From Granulicella cerasi (GTDB lineage: Bacteria > Acidobacteriota > Terriglobia > Terriglobales > Acidobacteriaceae): 64,000 bases of DNA. The stretch spans positions 152,272 to 216,271 of the forward strand of contig NZ_JAGSYD010000006.1 in the NCBI RefSeq assembly GCF_025685575.1, read 5' to 3'. The translations under genes and the position numbers were made by a program. The notes beneath the pieces were generated by a model, which did not search any database, was not told the DNA's origin, and was given only the letters and a program-made list of their open reading frames with translations. Position 1 is the stretch's first letter, and the number at the start of each line of letters is the position of its first letter. Positions 33,708 to 43,328 of the stretch are shown here, one piece after another.

Positions 33708-35771
33708 ATGACTCTTGTTCGCCGTTCGGCCCTTGCGATTTGGATCGCTGTAGCAACCTCGGCTATGGCCCAGAAGCCTGCCGTCAACCCCGCTGTGAAA
33801 GCGCCGGACCACGCCTCGTCCTACTACCACTACGGTTTGGCGAAGGTGTACGAGAATCAGGCCCAGCAGAGCGGTCGTCAGGATTACGCCACGCAGGCCA
33901 TTGAGCAGTACAAGATGGCTCTCGACGCGGACCCTGATTCACGCGTGCTCTCGAACGGCCTTGCCAATCTCTATTTCAATCTGGGTCGCGTACGCGAAGC
34001 CGTCGACGCCGCCAAGGCGCAGGTAGCGCGGAATCCGGATGACGCGGACGCGCACATGCTGCTCGGCCGCACGTATCTGCGCTCGCTCGGCAATGGTGAA
34101 GGCCAGCAGTCGCAGGAGATTCTCAACGCCGCCATTTCTGAGTACGAAACGATCGCTCGGCTGAAGCCCGATAATCTCGAAACGCACCTGCTGCTCGGAC
34201 AGCTTTATGGTTTGGCGCATGACAGCGCGAAATCCGAAGAGCAGTTCCGCATTGCTCAGAAGCTCTCGCCTGGCTCAGAAGAAGTGACGCTGAGCCTCGC
34301 GCGTCTCTACAGCGAGCAGGGCGACTTGAAGCACGCCGCAAAGGTCATCGCTGATGTTCCGGTGGACGACCGCACGCCGCGCATGAACTTCGCGCTGGGC
34401 AGCATCTATGACCAGCTCAAGCAGCCGAAGGACGCCATCGAAGCCTACCGCGAGGTGCTCGCAGAAGACGGCGACAATCAGGATGCGAAGAAGGCCCTGG
34501 CGCAGTCGCTGCTGGCAGATGGTCAGTCCGACGAGGCCGCGAAGGTCTATGCGCAGATTCTGAAGGGTGATCGGCAGGATCCGCAGGCGCTGATTCGTCA
34601 GGCAGAGCTTGCTCGCCAGCACGGCAAGTACGAAGAGGCGTTGCGCTTGTTGCAGAAGGCGAATGCTCAGGTCTCGAACAACCTTGAGCTGGAGTACAAC
34701 CTCGGTCTCGTCTACGACGCGCTGGGCAACTTTGACGAGTCGGCGAAGCAGTTCCGTAAGGCTCTCGACGACTCTGCTTCGGCCGACGGGAAGTATCAGG
34801 ACTCCGACCTCGTCAATCGTGCGATGTTCCTCGACCGTCTTGCGAACGTCTATCGTGAGCAGGGGAAGACCTCGGACGCCGTTGCAGCGTACGCGGAGAT
34901 GAGTGCTCTCGGCGGCGACTATCAGCTTCGCGGCACGGACTCTACGGTAGACGCTTATCGCGATGCGCATGACTGGAAGTCGGCGCTGAAGACCGCAGAG
35001 GACGCAGCGAAGGCGATGCCGACGAACCGCGAAGCACAGCTCACCTATGCGCGTCAGCTCGGCGATGCCGGCAAGCTCGAAGAGGGCATCAAGCTCGCGA
35101 ACGCACAGAAGACCGGCAAACCGATGGAGGATCGCGAAGTCGCGTTCGTCGTGGCTGATATGCAGGCCCGCGCGAAGCACTGGAAGGAAGCGATCGCCAC
35201 GGTCGATGCGACCGAACCGCTCGCAAAGAAGCCCGAAGAAAAGGCGTTCACTTACTACTTCCGTGGTTCGATTCTCGAGCGCCAGAAGATGTTCGATCAG
35301 GCGGAGGTGGACTTCCGCAAGGGGCTCGCCATCGATCCGAACAGCGCCTCGATTCAGAATGATTTCGGTTTCATGCTCGCCGAGCGTGGCGTGAAACTGG
35401 ATGAAGCGTTGACGATGGTGAAGAAGGCCGTTGCCTACGATCCGCAGAACGGCGCGTACCTCGATTCGCTCGCATGGGTCTACTACAAGCAGGGACAGTA
35501 CGCGCTTGCTGAGCAGTTCGCGCGCAAGGCCGCACAGCGTCAGCCGAACGATCCGTCGATCATGGACCATCTCGGCGAGATTGAAGCGAAGAACGGCAAG
35601 CTGCAGGCGGCGGTTCACTCGTGGGAGATGTCGGTTGCGCTCTATGCAACGGCGCTTCCGCCTGAGGCGGACCCTGCTGACGTCGCGAAGGTGCAGAAGA
35701 AGCTGGAGACTGCGCGCGTGCGCGTGGCACACAGTGGCGCAGCGAAAGAGGGCGGAGCAACGAAGGAGTAA
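33708..35771 (+). CDS. Secreted TPR-repeat protein
   Basis: A 687-residue protein with a signal peptide (ALAIWIAVATSAMAQ) and about a dozen tetratricopeptide repeats over residues 45-650. Examples are AIEQYKMALDADPDSRV, AIEAYREVLAEDGDNQDA and AEVDFRKGLAIDPNSASIQN. TPR solenoids hold protein complexes together; in acidobacteria such proteins are often periplasmic or outer-membrane associated. AGGA seven bases before ATG 33708 supports the start. It lies 37 bases before dgt and may be co-transcribed with it, though no functional link is evident. Confidence 0.85.
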   Translation: MTLVRRSALAIWIAVATSAMAQKPAVNPAVKAPDHASSYYHYGLAKVYENQAQQSGRQDYATQAIEQYKMALDADPDSRVLSNGLANLYFNLGRVREAVDAAKAQVARNPDDADAHMLLGRTYLRSLGNGEGQQSQEILNAAISEYETIARLKPDNLETHLLLGQLYGLAHDSAKSEEQFRIAQKLSPGSEEVTLSLARLYSEQGDLKHAAKVIADVPVDDRTPRMNFALGSIYDQLKQPKDAIEAYREVLAEDGDNQDAKKALAQSLLADGQSDEAAKVYAQILKGDRQDPQALIRQAELARQHGKYEEALRLLQKANAQVSNNLELEYNLGLVYDALGNFDESAKQFRKALDDSASADGKYQDSDLVNRAMFLDRLANVYREQGKTSDAVAAYAEMSALGGDYQLRGTDSTVDAYRDAHDWKSALKTAEDAAKAMPTNREAQLTYARQLGDAGKLEEGIKLANAQKTGKPMEDREVAFVVADMQARAKHWKEAIATVDATEPLAKKPEEKAFTYYFRGSILERQKMFDQAEVDFRKGLAIDPNSASIQNDFGFMLAERGVKLDEALTMVKKAVAYDPQNGAYLDSLAWVYYKQGQYALAEQFARKAAQRQPNDPSIMDHLGEIEAKNGKLQAAVHSWEMSVALYATALPPEADPADVAKVQKKLETARVRVAHSGAAKEGGATKE

Positions 35772-35807
35772 ACCTTCGCGCTTCGCTCGCAAACTACACT
35801 GGACTTC

Positions 35808-36974
35808 GTGAGCTACGACCTACAACGTCTCGGCGTATTCGGTGCAGAAGAACAACGGCTGGCGCTGCGCGAGCATCCTGCGCCGCTTGTCGTTGATGGC
35901 CGCACGCCCTTCGAGCGTGATCGTGATCGCATCGTGCAGGCGCGTGCGTTCCGTCGCCTGGCAGGGAAGACGCAGGTCTTCACCAGTCGCGCGAGCGACC
36001 ACTTCCGCTCACGTCTTACGCACACCATCGAAGTCGCGCAGGTTGCTCGTCACGTTGCAAAAGCGCTCGGCCTGAACGTCGATCTCGCCGAGACGCTTGC
36101 ACTCGTACACGACATTGGGCATCCGCCGTTTGGCCATGCAGGCGAGCGCGCGCTCGACAAGTGCCTGCAGCAACACGGTCTCCGTTTCGACCACAATATC
36201 CACGCGCTGCGCATCGTGGAGCGCTTCGAGCAACGCTACGCGGGGCATCGCGGGCTGAACCTCACGCTCGGTACGCGCGAAGGCATCATCAAGCATTCAC
36301 GCGATTACAGCGCCGTTACGCATCCCGAGCTTGCACAATATTTCCTCGACGAGATGCCGCCGCTTGAGGCGCAGTTGATCGATCTCGCCGATGAGATTGC
36401 GTATCTCACTGCGGACCTTGATGACGGCGTTGAGAGCGGACTGCTCGACGTGCGTCACATCCGCGATGAGATCAGCATCCTGCGTCGCAGCTACGATGCC
36501 GTGAACCGCGGACATACCGCTGCGGAAGAACGCTTCGTCTTCCACGACGCTCTGCAGACGATGCAGAAGACGCTCATCATCGATCTCATTCAGACCACTG
36601 CAAAGAACGCGCGTGAGGCTGGTTGCGAAACGCTCGAGGATGTTCGTAAGCTGGGCCGACGCATCGCCGTTTTCTCAGACCAGGCGGAGAGTGAGCGCAA
36701 AGAAGAGAAGCAGTATTTGTACAACACGCTCTACACTTGCGATGCGCTTGAACTCGAGCACAAGAAGGCTGAAGAGGTCGTTACTGAACTCTTCCAATTC
36801 TGGATGGAGTATCCCGAAGAACTGCCTGAGGGCTACGTCGCGGAGATGGAGTCCGAGGGGTTGGCGCGCGTCGTGGCTGATTACATTGCGGGCATGACGG
36901 ACAACTTTATCCTGATGCAGTATGCCAATGTGCGTCGATTTGTTCGCTCTGGCAAGCTGTTTCAAACTCGCTAA
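35808..36974 (+). CDS. dgt: Deoxyguanosinetriphosphate triphosphohydrolase-like protein
   Basis: A 388-residue HD-superfamily dNTP triphosphohydrolase. It shows the FRRLAGKTQVF and RSRLTHTIEVAQVAR blocks, the metal-binding HD in LVHDIGHPPFGHAGE and a downstream DLADEIAYLTADLDDG helix with the fourth metal ligand. Such enzymes hydrolyse dNTPs to nucleoside and triphosphate; some relatives limit phage by draining dNTPs. The start is a GTG. It is the last core gene before tRNA-Glu and the genomic island. Confidence 0.9.
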   Translation: MSYDLQRLGVFGAEEQRLALREHPAPLVVDGRTPFERDRDRIVQARAFRRLAGKTQVFTSRASDHFRSRLTHTIEVAQVARHVAKALGLNVDLAETLALVHDIGHPPFGHAGERALDKCLQQHGLRFDHNIHALRIVERFEQRYAGHRGLNLTLGTREGIIKHSRDYSAVTHPELAQYFLDEMPPLEAQLIDLADEIAYLTADLDDGVESGLLDVRHIRDEISILRRSYDAVNRGHTAAEERFVFHDALQTMQKTLIIDLIQTTAKNAREAGCETLEDVRKLGRRIAVFSDQAESERKEEKQYLYNTLYTCDALELEHKKAEEVVTELFQFWMEYPEELPEGYVAEMESEGLARVVADYIAGMTDNFILMQYANVRRFVRSGKLFQTR

Positions 36975-37029
36975 AAACGTGATACCCTAAAAGGGTAGAC
37001 GCGCTTCCGGCGTGTTTCCCACCTCAAGC

Positions 37030-37105
37030 GTCCCCGTCGTCCAGTGGCCTAGGACACCGCCCTTTCACGGCGGTAACACGGGTTCGAATCCCGTCGGGGA
37101 CGCCA
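37030..37105 (+). tRNA. tRNA-Glu (UUC), CCA encoded
   Basis: A full cloverleaf: acceptor GTCCCCG pairs with CGGGGAC (37095-37101), the discriminator is G, and CCA is encoded at 37103-37105. The anticodon stem CCGCC/GGCGG encloses loop CTTTCAC, giving anticodon TTC (Glu). The T-arm ACGGGTTCGAATCCCGT is canonical. The 3' half is the island attachment site, copied at 62523-62569. Confidence 0.96.
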
Positions 37106-37106
37106 A
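37060..37106 (+). repeat. attL: 47-bp direct repeat in tRNA-Glu 3' half
   Basis: Bases 37060-37106 (from the anticodon loop through CCA plus one A) are identical to 62523-62569. Sequence differs immediately on both sides (G/T before, C/T after), which defines the core. Confidence 0.93.
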
Positions 37107-37145
37107 CAAAACAAAGCACTTACGAGCTTCGCTCCCCAAAAACAT

Positions 37146-37168
37146 GGGTTCAAAAAGGTTCAATAAGG
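37146..37168. repeat. Candidate integrase arm sites near attL
   Basis: Two imperfect tandem units, GGGTTCAAAAAG and GGTTCAATAAGG (37157-37168), lie 40-60 bases inside attL, between it and the integrase remnant. The exact 12-mer GGTTCAATAAGG recurs at 62425-62436 near attR. Paired direct repeats flanking the core are typical of tyrosine-integrase arm sites. Confidence 0.45.
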
Positions 37169-37194
37169 ATTTCCGGGTTCCGGAGCCTGTTGAA

Positions 37195-37905
37195 CTACTC
37201 TTCTTCCCCATGCGTCCCGCCTCCCATAATCTGTCTTACGACTCGATTGTGGGCACTGCGTTTCACCTCGGTCACAGCCTGCGTGTACACATCCATGGTG
37301 ACCTTGAAGTTGGCGTGGCGACGAGTCTCCTGAATCGTCTTCACATCTTCACCGTTGGCCTTCATCAGGGTTCCAAGGCTGTGCCGTAGCGTGTGCCAGC
37401 CGACCGGGTCCGTGATCTTGAGATCGTTCTCAAGCACGGGCTTCAGATACACCCGGTAGATCGAGCTCGGCCAGTACGGCTGTTTCCCCTTCTTGGCAGG
37501 ACTGGCGAATACCCAGTCTGCCGGCTGGTTGTAGGCGCAGCGCGAACGCCACGCGAACAGGATCTCGGCAACTTCTGCACCGATAGGAACCGGCTTCCGC
37601 GACGCTTCGGTCTTGCAACGCTCGATCCGCTGCTTGACCACATCGCGGGTCACGCGGAGTTCGAGAGTCTCGAAATCCACGTCCTCCCACTTCAGCCCGA
37701 GAATCTCACCGACCCGAAGGCCGGTAGATGCTCCAAGGAGGACGGCCGTCTTCGGAAGATCAACGAGCTTCTCCAGGAACAGCTTGATTTGCTCCGGAGA
37801 AAGCACCGTCGGAATTCGGGAACGTTTCGCACTCTGACGGACGTGACGAATCGGATTGGAAGTAACCCATTCCCATCGTTGCGAGCCGAATCGAATTGAA
37901 CCAAT
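37195..37905 (-). pseudogene. int: Tyrosine recombinase (integrase), N-terminus deleted
   Basis: The catalytic half of a phage-type integrase survives. The first Arg is in ASTGLRVGEILGLKW, the His-x-x-Arg in WHTLRHSLGTLMKANG, the second His in ETRRHANFKV and the Tyr nucleophile in TMDVYTQAV. A GTG at 37806 would give 203 residues, but the frame continues sensibly upstream (WEWVTSNPIRHVRQSAKRS) to about 37886, then ends at a TGA at 37906-37908. The arm-binding and core-binding domains, about 180 residues, are missing. The gene points toward attL, the usual place for an island integrase. It is divergent from, and fused end to end with, the similarly truncated MobF gene. Confidence 0.85.
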
Positions 37906-39236
37906 TCATCCGCGTTGAACTCCGAGAGCGAGGCGCAGTCCGAGGATCGGATACGGAGTTCACGGTGCTTGTCCCTCGTTTTGAACTGAACAGCGAAGAC
38001 CGCAAATGGGCGGCTCAATATCAGGCCGGAGACGTACTCCAGTACACACGCGGCAGCAAAGAATTGGGAATCGGACCACTCGGCTATGCAACCGTCAGGG
38101 CCGTTGACGAGCAGGCCAACCGTCTCACGGTGGAGCGGCAAGACGGTCAGCAGGTCACGTACGACCCCAAGCGACTCAGCGGGATCACCGCATACCGAGA
38201 AGTTCAGCGCCCGTTCGCGGAAGGCGATCGTCTCCAGTTCACAACCAACAATCGTGCGCTGGGCGTTTCGAACCGACAACTCGGAACAGTGGACAGCTGC
38301 ACAACGCATGAACTGAGAGTCCGTCTGGACGGAGCAGAGCCTCGCGTCGTGAGCTTTCGCCCGGAACAAATGCGCCATTTCGATCACGGGTACGCGGTTA
38401 CTTCACATAGTTCGCAGTGGCTCACAGCCGACCGCGTCCTGATCAACGTGGAGGTCTCTGCACACCGCGACCTCATAAATCAGAGATTCGCCTACGTTGC
38501 TGTATCCCGAGCCGCGTATGACGTGCGGCTTTACACCGACGATGGCAGCCGGTTGGAAAGAGATCTTGCCCGAGAAGTCGGCAAATCAGCAGCCATCGAC
38601 TTCGGCCCCCGAAGTGACAACATGTTGACCATTCATAGAGAACACGCCCAACAGAGCAAAGCATCTCCTGAGTCGCAGAGGATACCCGTCGAGCTCTACG
38701 CCGCTATGCTGAGGCCGGAGACTGTGCACCAAGACATAAGCTTCGCGGAGAGACAATTCGCGCAAGGCGTTCCATATTCCGAAGGAGTGGCTAATCTGAT
38801 CAGTGACCACGTCCTGCGGATAGCGGCAGATCGCTCGACGTTGTCGCTAACTAGGCGCTATGCGACGCAGGTCACCGATCTCGTCCGCAATCCCTATGAT
38901 CGTTCGGTCGAAAGGATCTCGGCGAGCCTCATACCGTCCACGCAGGACGCGATTCGCTGGGAGCCAGCCCAGAGAGTTCTTGGAGCGTCCCAGTGCGACT
39001 CATTGCTCTGGAAACGTGAACACGGCGGCATCCAGAGCTACCAGCAAGCGGCACACCCGAACGGTTGGCTCCACATCGACGGCAGCGGCCAATTCTTCGA
39101 CCGAAACGCCCGCCCAATCTCTCCTCAGGAAGCAGTAGTCCCTCTTGGATTCACACTCAATGGAGCTCGGGCACATGAACGAGTGGAGAATAGAACAATC
39201 GATGACGGCGGCGCCAAAATCGAGCTGTTGACGTGA
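37896..39236 (+). pseudogene. MobF/TraA-type conjugative relaxase-helicase, N-terminal part deleted
   Basis: About 446 residues remain of what is normally a 1000-plus residue TrwC/TraA protein. The remnant starts in the middle (NQFIRVELRERGAV) and keeps the OB-like region (YQAGDVLQYTRGSKELG). Helicase motifs V-VI also remain (GYAVTSHSSQ...TADRVLI and FAYVAVSRAAYDV), followed by the long C-terminal tail. The relaxase tyrosines, HUH triad and Walker A are gone. The usual SSQGQTADRV reads SSQWLTADRV, a change at a conserved Gly-Gln. The TTG at 37896 is only a formal start; the upstream frame ends at a TAA at 37863-37865. It marks the element as a former conjugative or mobilisable one. Confidence 0.8.
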
Positions 39237-39290
39237 CGACTCTCCACAAATTGAACTGACGAGACGCGGACTTCGCGTATCCTTTATACC

Positions 39291-41411
39291 TTGAGCGAAT
39301 CTTTCCAAAGTCATAGTTCTACGTTTCGGCCCCGCGCGCGACTTCTGCAGCTGCTCGGAGACCAGCTGATTGGCAGTGCTCGCTTAGCGGTCTTCGAATT
39401 GGTAAAAAACGCTTATGACGCCGATGCTTCCAAAGTGTCAGTAGAAATAGGAGGGTTGGGAACAGACGAGCCAACGATCTCGGTGACAGACGACGGAGAA
39501 GGAATGTCCCTATCAACTTTAACGGACATCTGGTTGGTACCGGGCCACGAAAATCGAGAAGTACAGCGTCAGCGGCTAATACGCAGTCCGAAGTTCCACC
39601 GTCTGCCTCTAGGTGAGAAAGGCGTTGGAAGATTTGCAGTTCATAAACTCGGTAATTCGATTGAATTGGTCACGAGGCATGCAGGTTGCAGAGAGTGTGT
39701 CGTGAGAATCGATTGGAATCAGATAATCTCCAAACCGTTCCTTTCCGAAGCACCTGTGCAGATTGAAGAACGTTCGCCTCAGGTGTTCACAGGGCAGCGG
39801 ACTGGCACGCAGATCACAATAAGCGATTTGCGTCAAAAGCATTGGTCTCGCGGTGACATCCGTCGACTGCAGAGACAGATCACTACTATCGTTTCTCCCT
39901 TCGATGAACCCGGCTCTTTCTCAGCAGTCCTAGAAGTACCGGGCCGTGAACTGTGGATAGCCGGTATCCCGGATGTCGGAACGATACTTTCTCGTGCGAC
40001 GTGGAAATTTTCATTCGAACTCATCGATGGTGAATACAACTGGTTCTATCAATTCCTGCGAATCCCTTTGTTGAGACTAGAGGGGCGTGAACTCGTAGGG
40101 ACAGGCGAGAAGCTCCTTTTGCCCCCAAGCACGAAACGGGACAAAGTGACGGCAACGGCAGACTTCCAGGAAGGGATCGGGCCCGTCTCTGGCGACTTCT
40201 ATGTATACGACCGCGATCGTGATTATCTCCGTCTACTCACCGAAAGCAAGTTGGTAACGGATTACCTTGATGAAAATGGCGGCGTTCGCGTGTACCGCGA
40301 TGGAATCCGCGTTTACAACTATGGCGAACCCACAGATGACTGGCTGGGGTTGGACATGCGTAGGGTGAACACTCCCACTAGAAGCATCAGCCGAAATATC
40401 ATCATCGGAGCCATAAATCTCCAACTTGATTCGAGTCAAGCACTGGTCGAGAAGACCAACCGCGAAGGATTTGTAGAGGATCAAGCACTTCTACATCTCA
40501 AGGACATCGTTCTCGGAGCCCTGATGACCCTTGAAGTCGAACGGCAGAAAGACAAAGAGGCTATTAGGAGCCTCACAGGTAAGGCTTCCGATATTGAGAC
40601 AGAGAAGATTCGTCAGCCTTTGAACGAGCTACGCCGTGCCATCAGGCGTGAAGGCCTAGAAGGCAAACTCTTCAAGTATGTAGATAAGATCGAGCTCGAC
40701 TACGAAGACATGCAACGAACCCTGCTGCACGCTGGCATGGCCGGTATCAATCTTGGGGTGGTATTTCATGAAGTAGAACGGGGCGTAAAGACCCTCCATC
40801 GCGCCATCCAGATGGGTGAAAACCGACAAACCGTCCAAGAGCAATCGGAAGGTTTGATGGGGCTGCTGGACGGTTTCGCGACCATCCTTCGTAGGGATGA
40901 CGGCGCAGTTCAGAGTGCAAAAAAGGTTATTGATCGGGCAAGACGCAACAATTCCTTACGCTTCAATCACCACAGAGTTCGCTTTGAAGCACCGATTTTG
41001 GAAGGCGGGTTGGGAGACTTCGATGCTCAGATGTCCTTTGGCTTGGTCGTGGGAGCGGTCGGCAATCTCATCGACAACGCGCTCTATTGGGTGCGTGTGA
41101 GATGGCCAGACGTGCCAGCGAAAAGTCAGATGACGCCGCGCAAGATATATGCCGGCATCACCAACGAGCTTGAAGAGGGCCCCGCCATCATCATAGCTGA
41201 CAATGGACCAGGGCTTAAGGACGCTCCAGACCGCGTCGTGTCCCCGTTTTACACTCGCCGACCGGGAGGCATGGGACTAGGACTTTACTACGTGAACATG
41301 GTTATGCAGCTGAGTGGAGGATCGCTGCGCTTCTTAGAGCCGGGGGAAATCGACTTGCCTGAAGGATATGACGGAACTATCGCTGCACTGATTTTTGGAG
41401 AAAAACGCTAA
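39291..41411 (+). CDS. Hybrid GHKL (MutL/MORC-type) ATPase - histidine kinase
   Basis: A 706-residue protein with two GHKL ATPase modules. The N-terminal one is of the Hsp90/MutL/MORC kind: ELVKNAYDADA (residues 36-46), VTDDGEGM (65-72), and GEKGVGRFAVHKLG (108-121). Residues about 420-560 are helical and contain an H-box-like GVVFHEVERGVK with candidate phospho-acceptor His493. The C-terminal module is kinase-like: N box GNLIDNALYW (591-600), G1 IADNGPGL (635-642), F box SPFYTRRP, G2 GGMGLGLYYV (659-668). No transmembrane segment is present, so it senses something in the cytoplasm. The start is a TTG 54 bases after the MobF remnant. It overlaps the receiver gene by one base (TAATG). I know no named system with this exact pairing. 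Confidence 0.75.
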   Translation: MSESFQSHSSTFRPRARLLQLLGDQLIGSARLAVFELVKNAYDADASKVSVEIGGLGTDEPTISVTDDGEGMSLSTLTDIWLVPGHENREVQRQRLIRSPKFHRLPLGEKGVGRFAVHKLGNSIELVTRHAGCRECVVRIDWNQIISKPFLSEAPVQIEERSPQVFTGQRTGTQITISDLRQKHWSRGDIRRLQRQITTIVSPFDEPGSFSAVLEVPGRELWIAGIPDVGTILSRATWKFSFELIDGEYNWFYQFLRIPLLRLEGRELVGTGEKLLLPPSTKRDKVTATADFQEGIGPVSGDFYVYDRDRDYLRLLTESKLVTDYLDENGGVRVYRDGIRVYNYGEPTDDWLGLDMRRVNTPTRSISRNIIIGAINLQLDSSQALVEKTNREGFVEDQALLHLKDIVLGALMTLEVERQKDKEAIRSLTGKASDIETEKIRQPLNELRRAIRREGLEGKLFKYVDKIELDYEDMQRTLLHAGMAGINLGVVFHEVERGVKTLHRAIQMGENRQTVQEQSEGLMGLLDGFATILRRDDGAVQSAKKVIDRARRNNSLRFNHHRVRFEAPILEGGLGDFDAQMSFGLVVGAVGNLIDNALYWVRVRWPDVPAKSQMTPRKIYAGITNELEEGPAIIIADNGPGLKDAPDRVVSPFYTRRPGGMGLGLYYVNMVMQLSGGSLRFLEPGEIDLPEGYDGTIAALIFGEKR

Positions 41412-42832
41412 TGCTGCCAAAGCCGCGCGTAGCTGCAATCGATGATGAGAGCAGCGCCCTTGTAGCAATTGCAGATGCTCTAAACGCCTCAGGCGCTGCG
41501 TGCCTGAAGCTGCTCTATACCGGAGACCTGCCAGATGGAGCGAAACTGGAGCAAGTCCGAGTTCTCTTTATGGATTTGCATCTCAGTCTCCAAAGCAACG
41601 ACCAAACTCAACACTTCAGCACCATCGGGGGCATCCTACGGGACAACATTGCCCCCAACAATGGTCCGTTCTTGCTGATTGTCTGGACGCTTTTCCCCCC
41701 TCAGGTGGAGGGCCTTGCTCAGTTCCTCTGCGAAAGATTACAGGACACTCCGCATGCGATCCCGACTCAGATCAAGACGCTTTCCAAAATCGACCATATA
41801 CGCGGTACGGAGGTCATTGACCCCGCAAAGCTTGTCCAAGCGGTTCAGAAAATGGTGGTTTCAGAACCTCAAATTGCAGCACTCATTAACTGGGAAAATC
41901 GTGTGAGTGATGCAGCAGCGGACACCATAGCTCAACTCGTGAATTTGGTGCCTAGCGACAAGAGAGACACCCCAGCCCTTGTCGTAGAAATAGGGCGCTT
42001 GCTTAATGCGCTGGCCACTGAGGCTGTAGGTGCTAGCAATGTTGGAAAGGACCGTTTCGCTGCTGTGAACGAAGCTCTCCTGCCCATTCTGTATGACCGC
42101 GTATCCAGACTCCGAATGGCGGCGCCAGACGAAAGGCTCTGGAAGCAGGCGATAGCCACTCCCGGCAAGAAGGCCGACCTTTCAGACGAGGAAGCGGCAC
42201 ACCTGAATACGATGCTTCACGTGGATCTGGATGTTAGCGCGGTGAAGCCCACGGATCGAGGTGTAGTGCTGGAATGCCCAGCCGCAACGCTTGAAGATGC
42301 TCCATTCCGCGAGGCATTCGGTATGGACACAACGAGTTTCCTGAGAGATCAACTCTCGTTGGACCCGACGGCGAACGTTCGCTGGATATTGGTTCAGATC
42401 GAAGGCATTTGCGATTACGCTCAGGCTCAAGCCGGTCCCGCTCTTTATGTATTGGGCGTTGAAACATCAGCAAAACAAATGAAAGTTTCCCCGCAAGCGG
42501 TCTGGCAGAGTCCAATACTAGCAATCGAAAACGAGCAGAGACAGATCTTCGTTAATTACCGCTTTTGCCGCACTTTTACGGATGCCCTCGTCAAAGCCAA
42601 CAACAAGCACTATAGACTCAGAGAGGCCCTCACGAATGACCTCGTTTCTCGCTTTCACAGCTATGGAGCACGACCGGGAATCATCGCGTTTCGACAGGCG
42701 TCGCTTCCAAAGTTAAGCTCCGCGGTTGCTGCGACCCCGCCTGAGTCACAAGACCCCGGAGGCGCTGAGCAAAAGGCCAAGCCCGCTGAGAACAGCGCTC
42801 ATGATTTTACTGTTCCCCACCAAGTAGATTGA
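41411..42832 (+). CDS. Receiver-domain protein with unknown C-terminal domain
   Basis: 473 residues. The N-terminal 130 residues form a receiver with every catalytic position kept: acidic triad AIDDE (Asp11, Asp12, Glu13), phospho-acceptor VLFMDLHL (Asp55), switch Thr93 in LIVWTLFPP and Lys126 in TLSKID. Residues about 140-430 show no recognisable DNA-binding or enzymatic motif and could be an effector. The last 40 residues are disordered, rich in Pro, Glu and Ala. The ATG overlaps the stop of the GHKL-kinase gene, so the two are translationally coupled and make a likely phospho-relay pair. Base composition is lower in GC than the core genome. Confidence 0.7.
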   Translation: MLPKPRVAAIDDESSALVAIADALNASGAACLKLLYTGDLPDGAKLEQVRVLFMDLHLSLQSNDQTQHFSTIGGILRDNIAPNNGPFLLIVWTLFPPQVEGLAQFLCERLQDTPHAIPTQIKTLSKIDHIRGTEVIDPAKLVQAVQKMVVSEPQIAALINWENRVSDAAADTIAQLVNLVPSDKRDTPALVVEIGRLLNALATEAVGASNVGKDRFAAVNEALLPILYDRVSRLRMAAPDERLWKQAIATPGKKADLSDEEAAHLNTMLHVDLDVSAVKPTDRGVVLECPAATLEDAPFREAFGMDTTSFLRDQLSLDPTANVRWILVQIEGICDYAQAQAGPALYVLGVETSAKQMKVSPQAVWQSPILAIENEQRQIFVNYRFCRTFTDALVKANNKHYRLREALTNDLVSRFHSYGARPGIIAFRQASLPKLSSAVAATPPESQDPGGAEQKAKPAENSAHDFTVPHQVD

Positions 42833-42923
42833 TTGTCCGCGAATCACGCGAATGTTGTTGATCGGCAAATTTGCTCCTGGACGCTGGAGACCAACCCTGG
42901 AATAATCAGGGTAGCGAGGACGG

Positions 42924-43328
42924 GTGCCAAGACAGGAAACATTCTTCGAGCAGCAGACGGGAGACCGGAAGGTTGAGGTTCTGAAGACCTACGATCAGAG
43001 CTATGCGAGAGAGGCATTTGAAAGCATGGATGAGATTTCCATGCAGAAGCTTTGGGACACTCTCAGACCGGAAGCGATTTACGATGCGGAAGGTCTTCCA
43101 AAGCTGAATGACCCGAATGACGTGAATGGCGAAGCACAAGCATTCCTGTGGGATGAGTTGGTCGAGCAGGCGCTTGAAGATCCCCGCGCATACCCCCGCG
43201 CAACGTCTTTCTTCATCGTCAACGAAAGTAGAGGCAACATCAACTCCAGCCTCTATGTTTCCCCGGACTGGCCGAGCGCCGAGGCTTTTGCAAAGGCCAG
43301 ACTTGCCGATGAAGCACTCTCAGAGTGA
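42924..43328 (+). CDS. Hypothetical acidic protein following the receiver gene
   Basis: A 134-residue protein starting at a GTG with GAGGACGG upstream. It is acidic, has no signal or membrane segment, and I recognise no family. It lies 91 bases after the receiver gene and overlaps the next small gene by four bases (GTGA), so all four may be one operon. The sequence EAQAFLWDELVEQALEDPRAYP suggests an amphipathic helix. Confidence 0.55.
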   Translation: MPRQETFFEQQTGDRKVEVLKTYDQSYAREAFESMDEISMQKLWDTLRPEAIYDAEGLPKLNDPNDVNGEAQAFLWDELVEQALEDPRAYPRATSFFIVNESRGNINSSLYVSPDWPSAEAFAKARLADEALSE

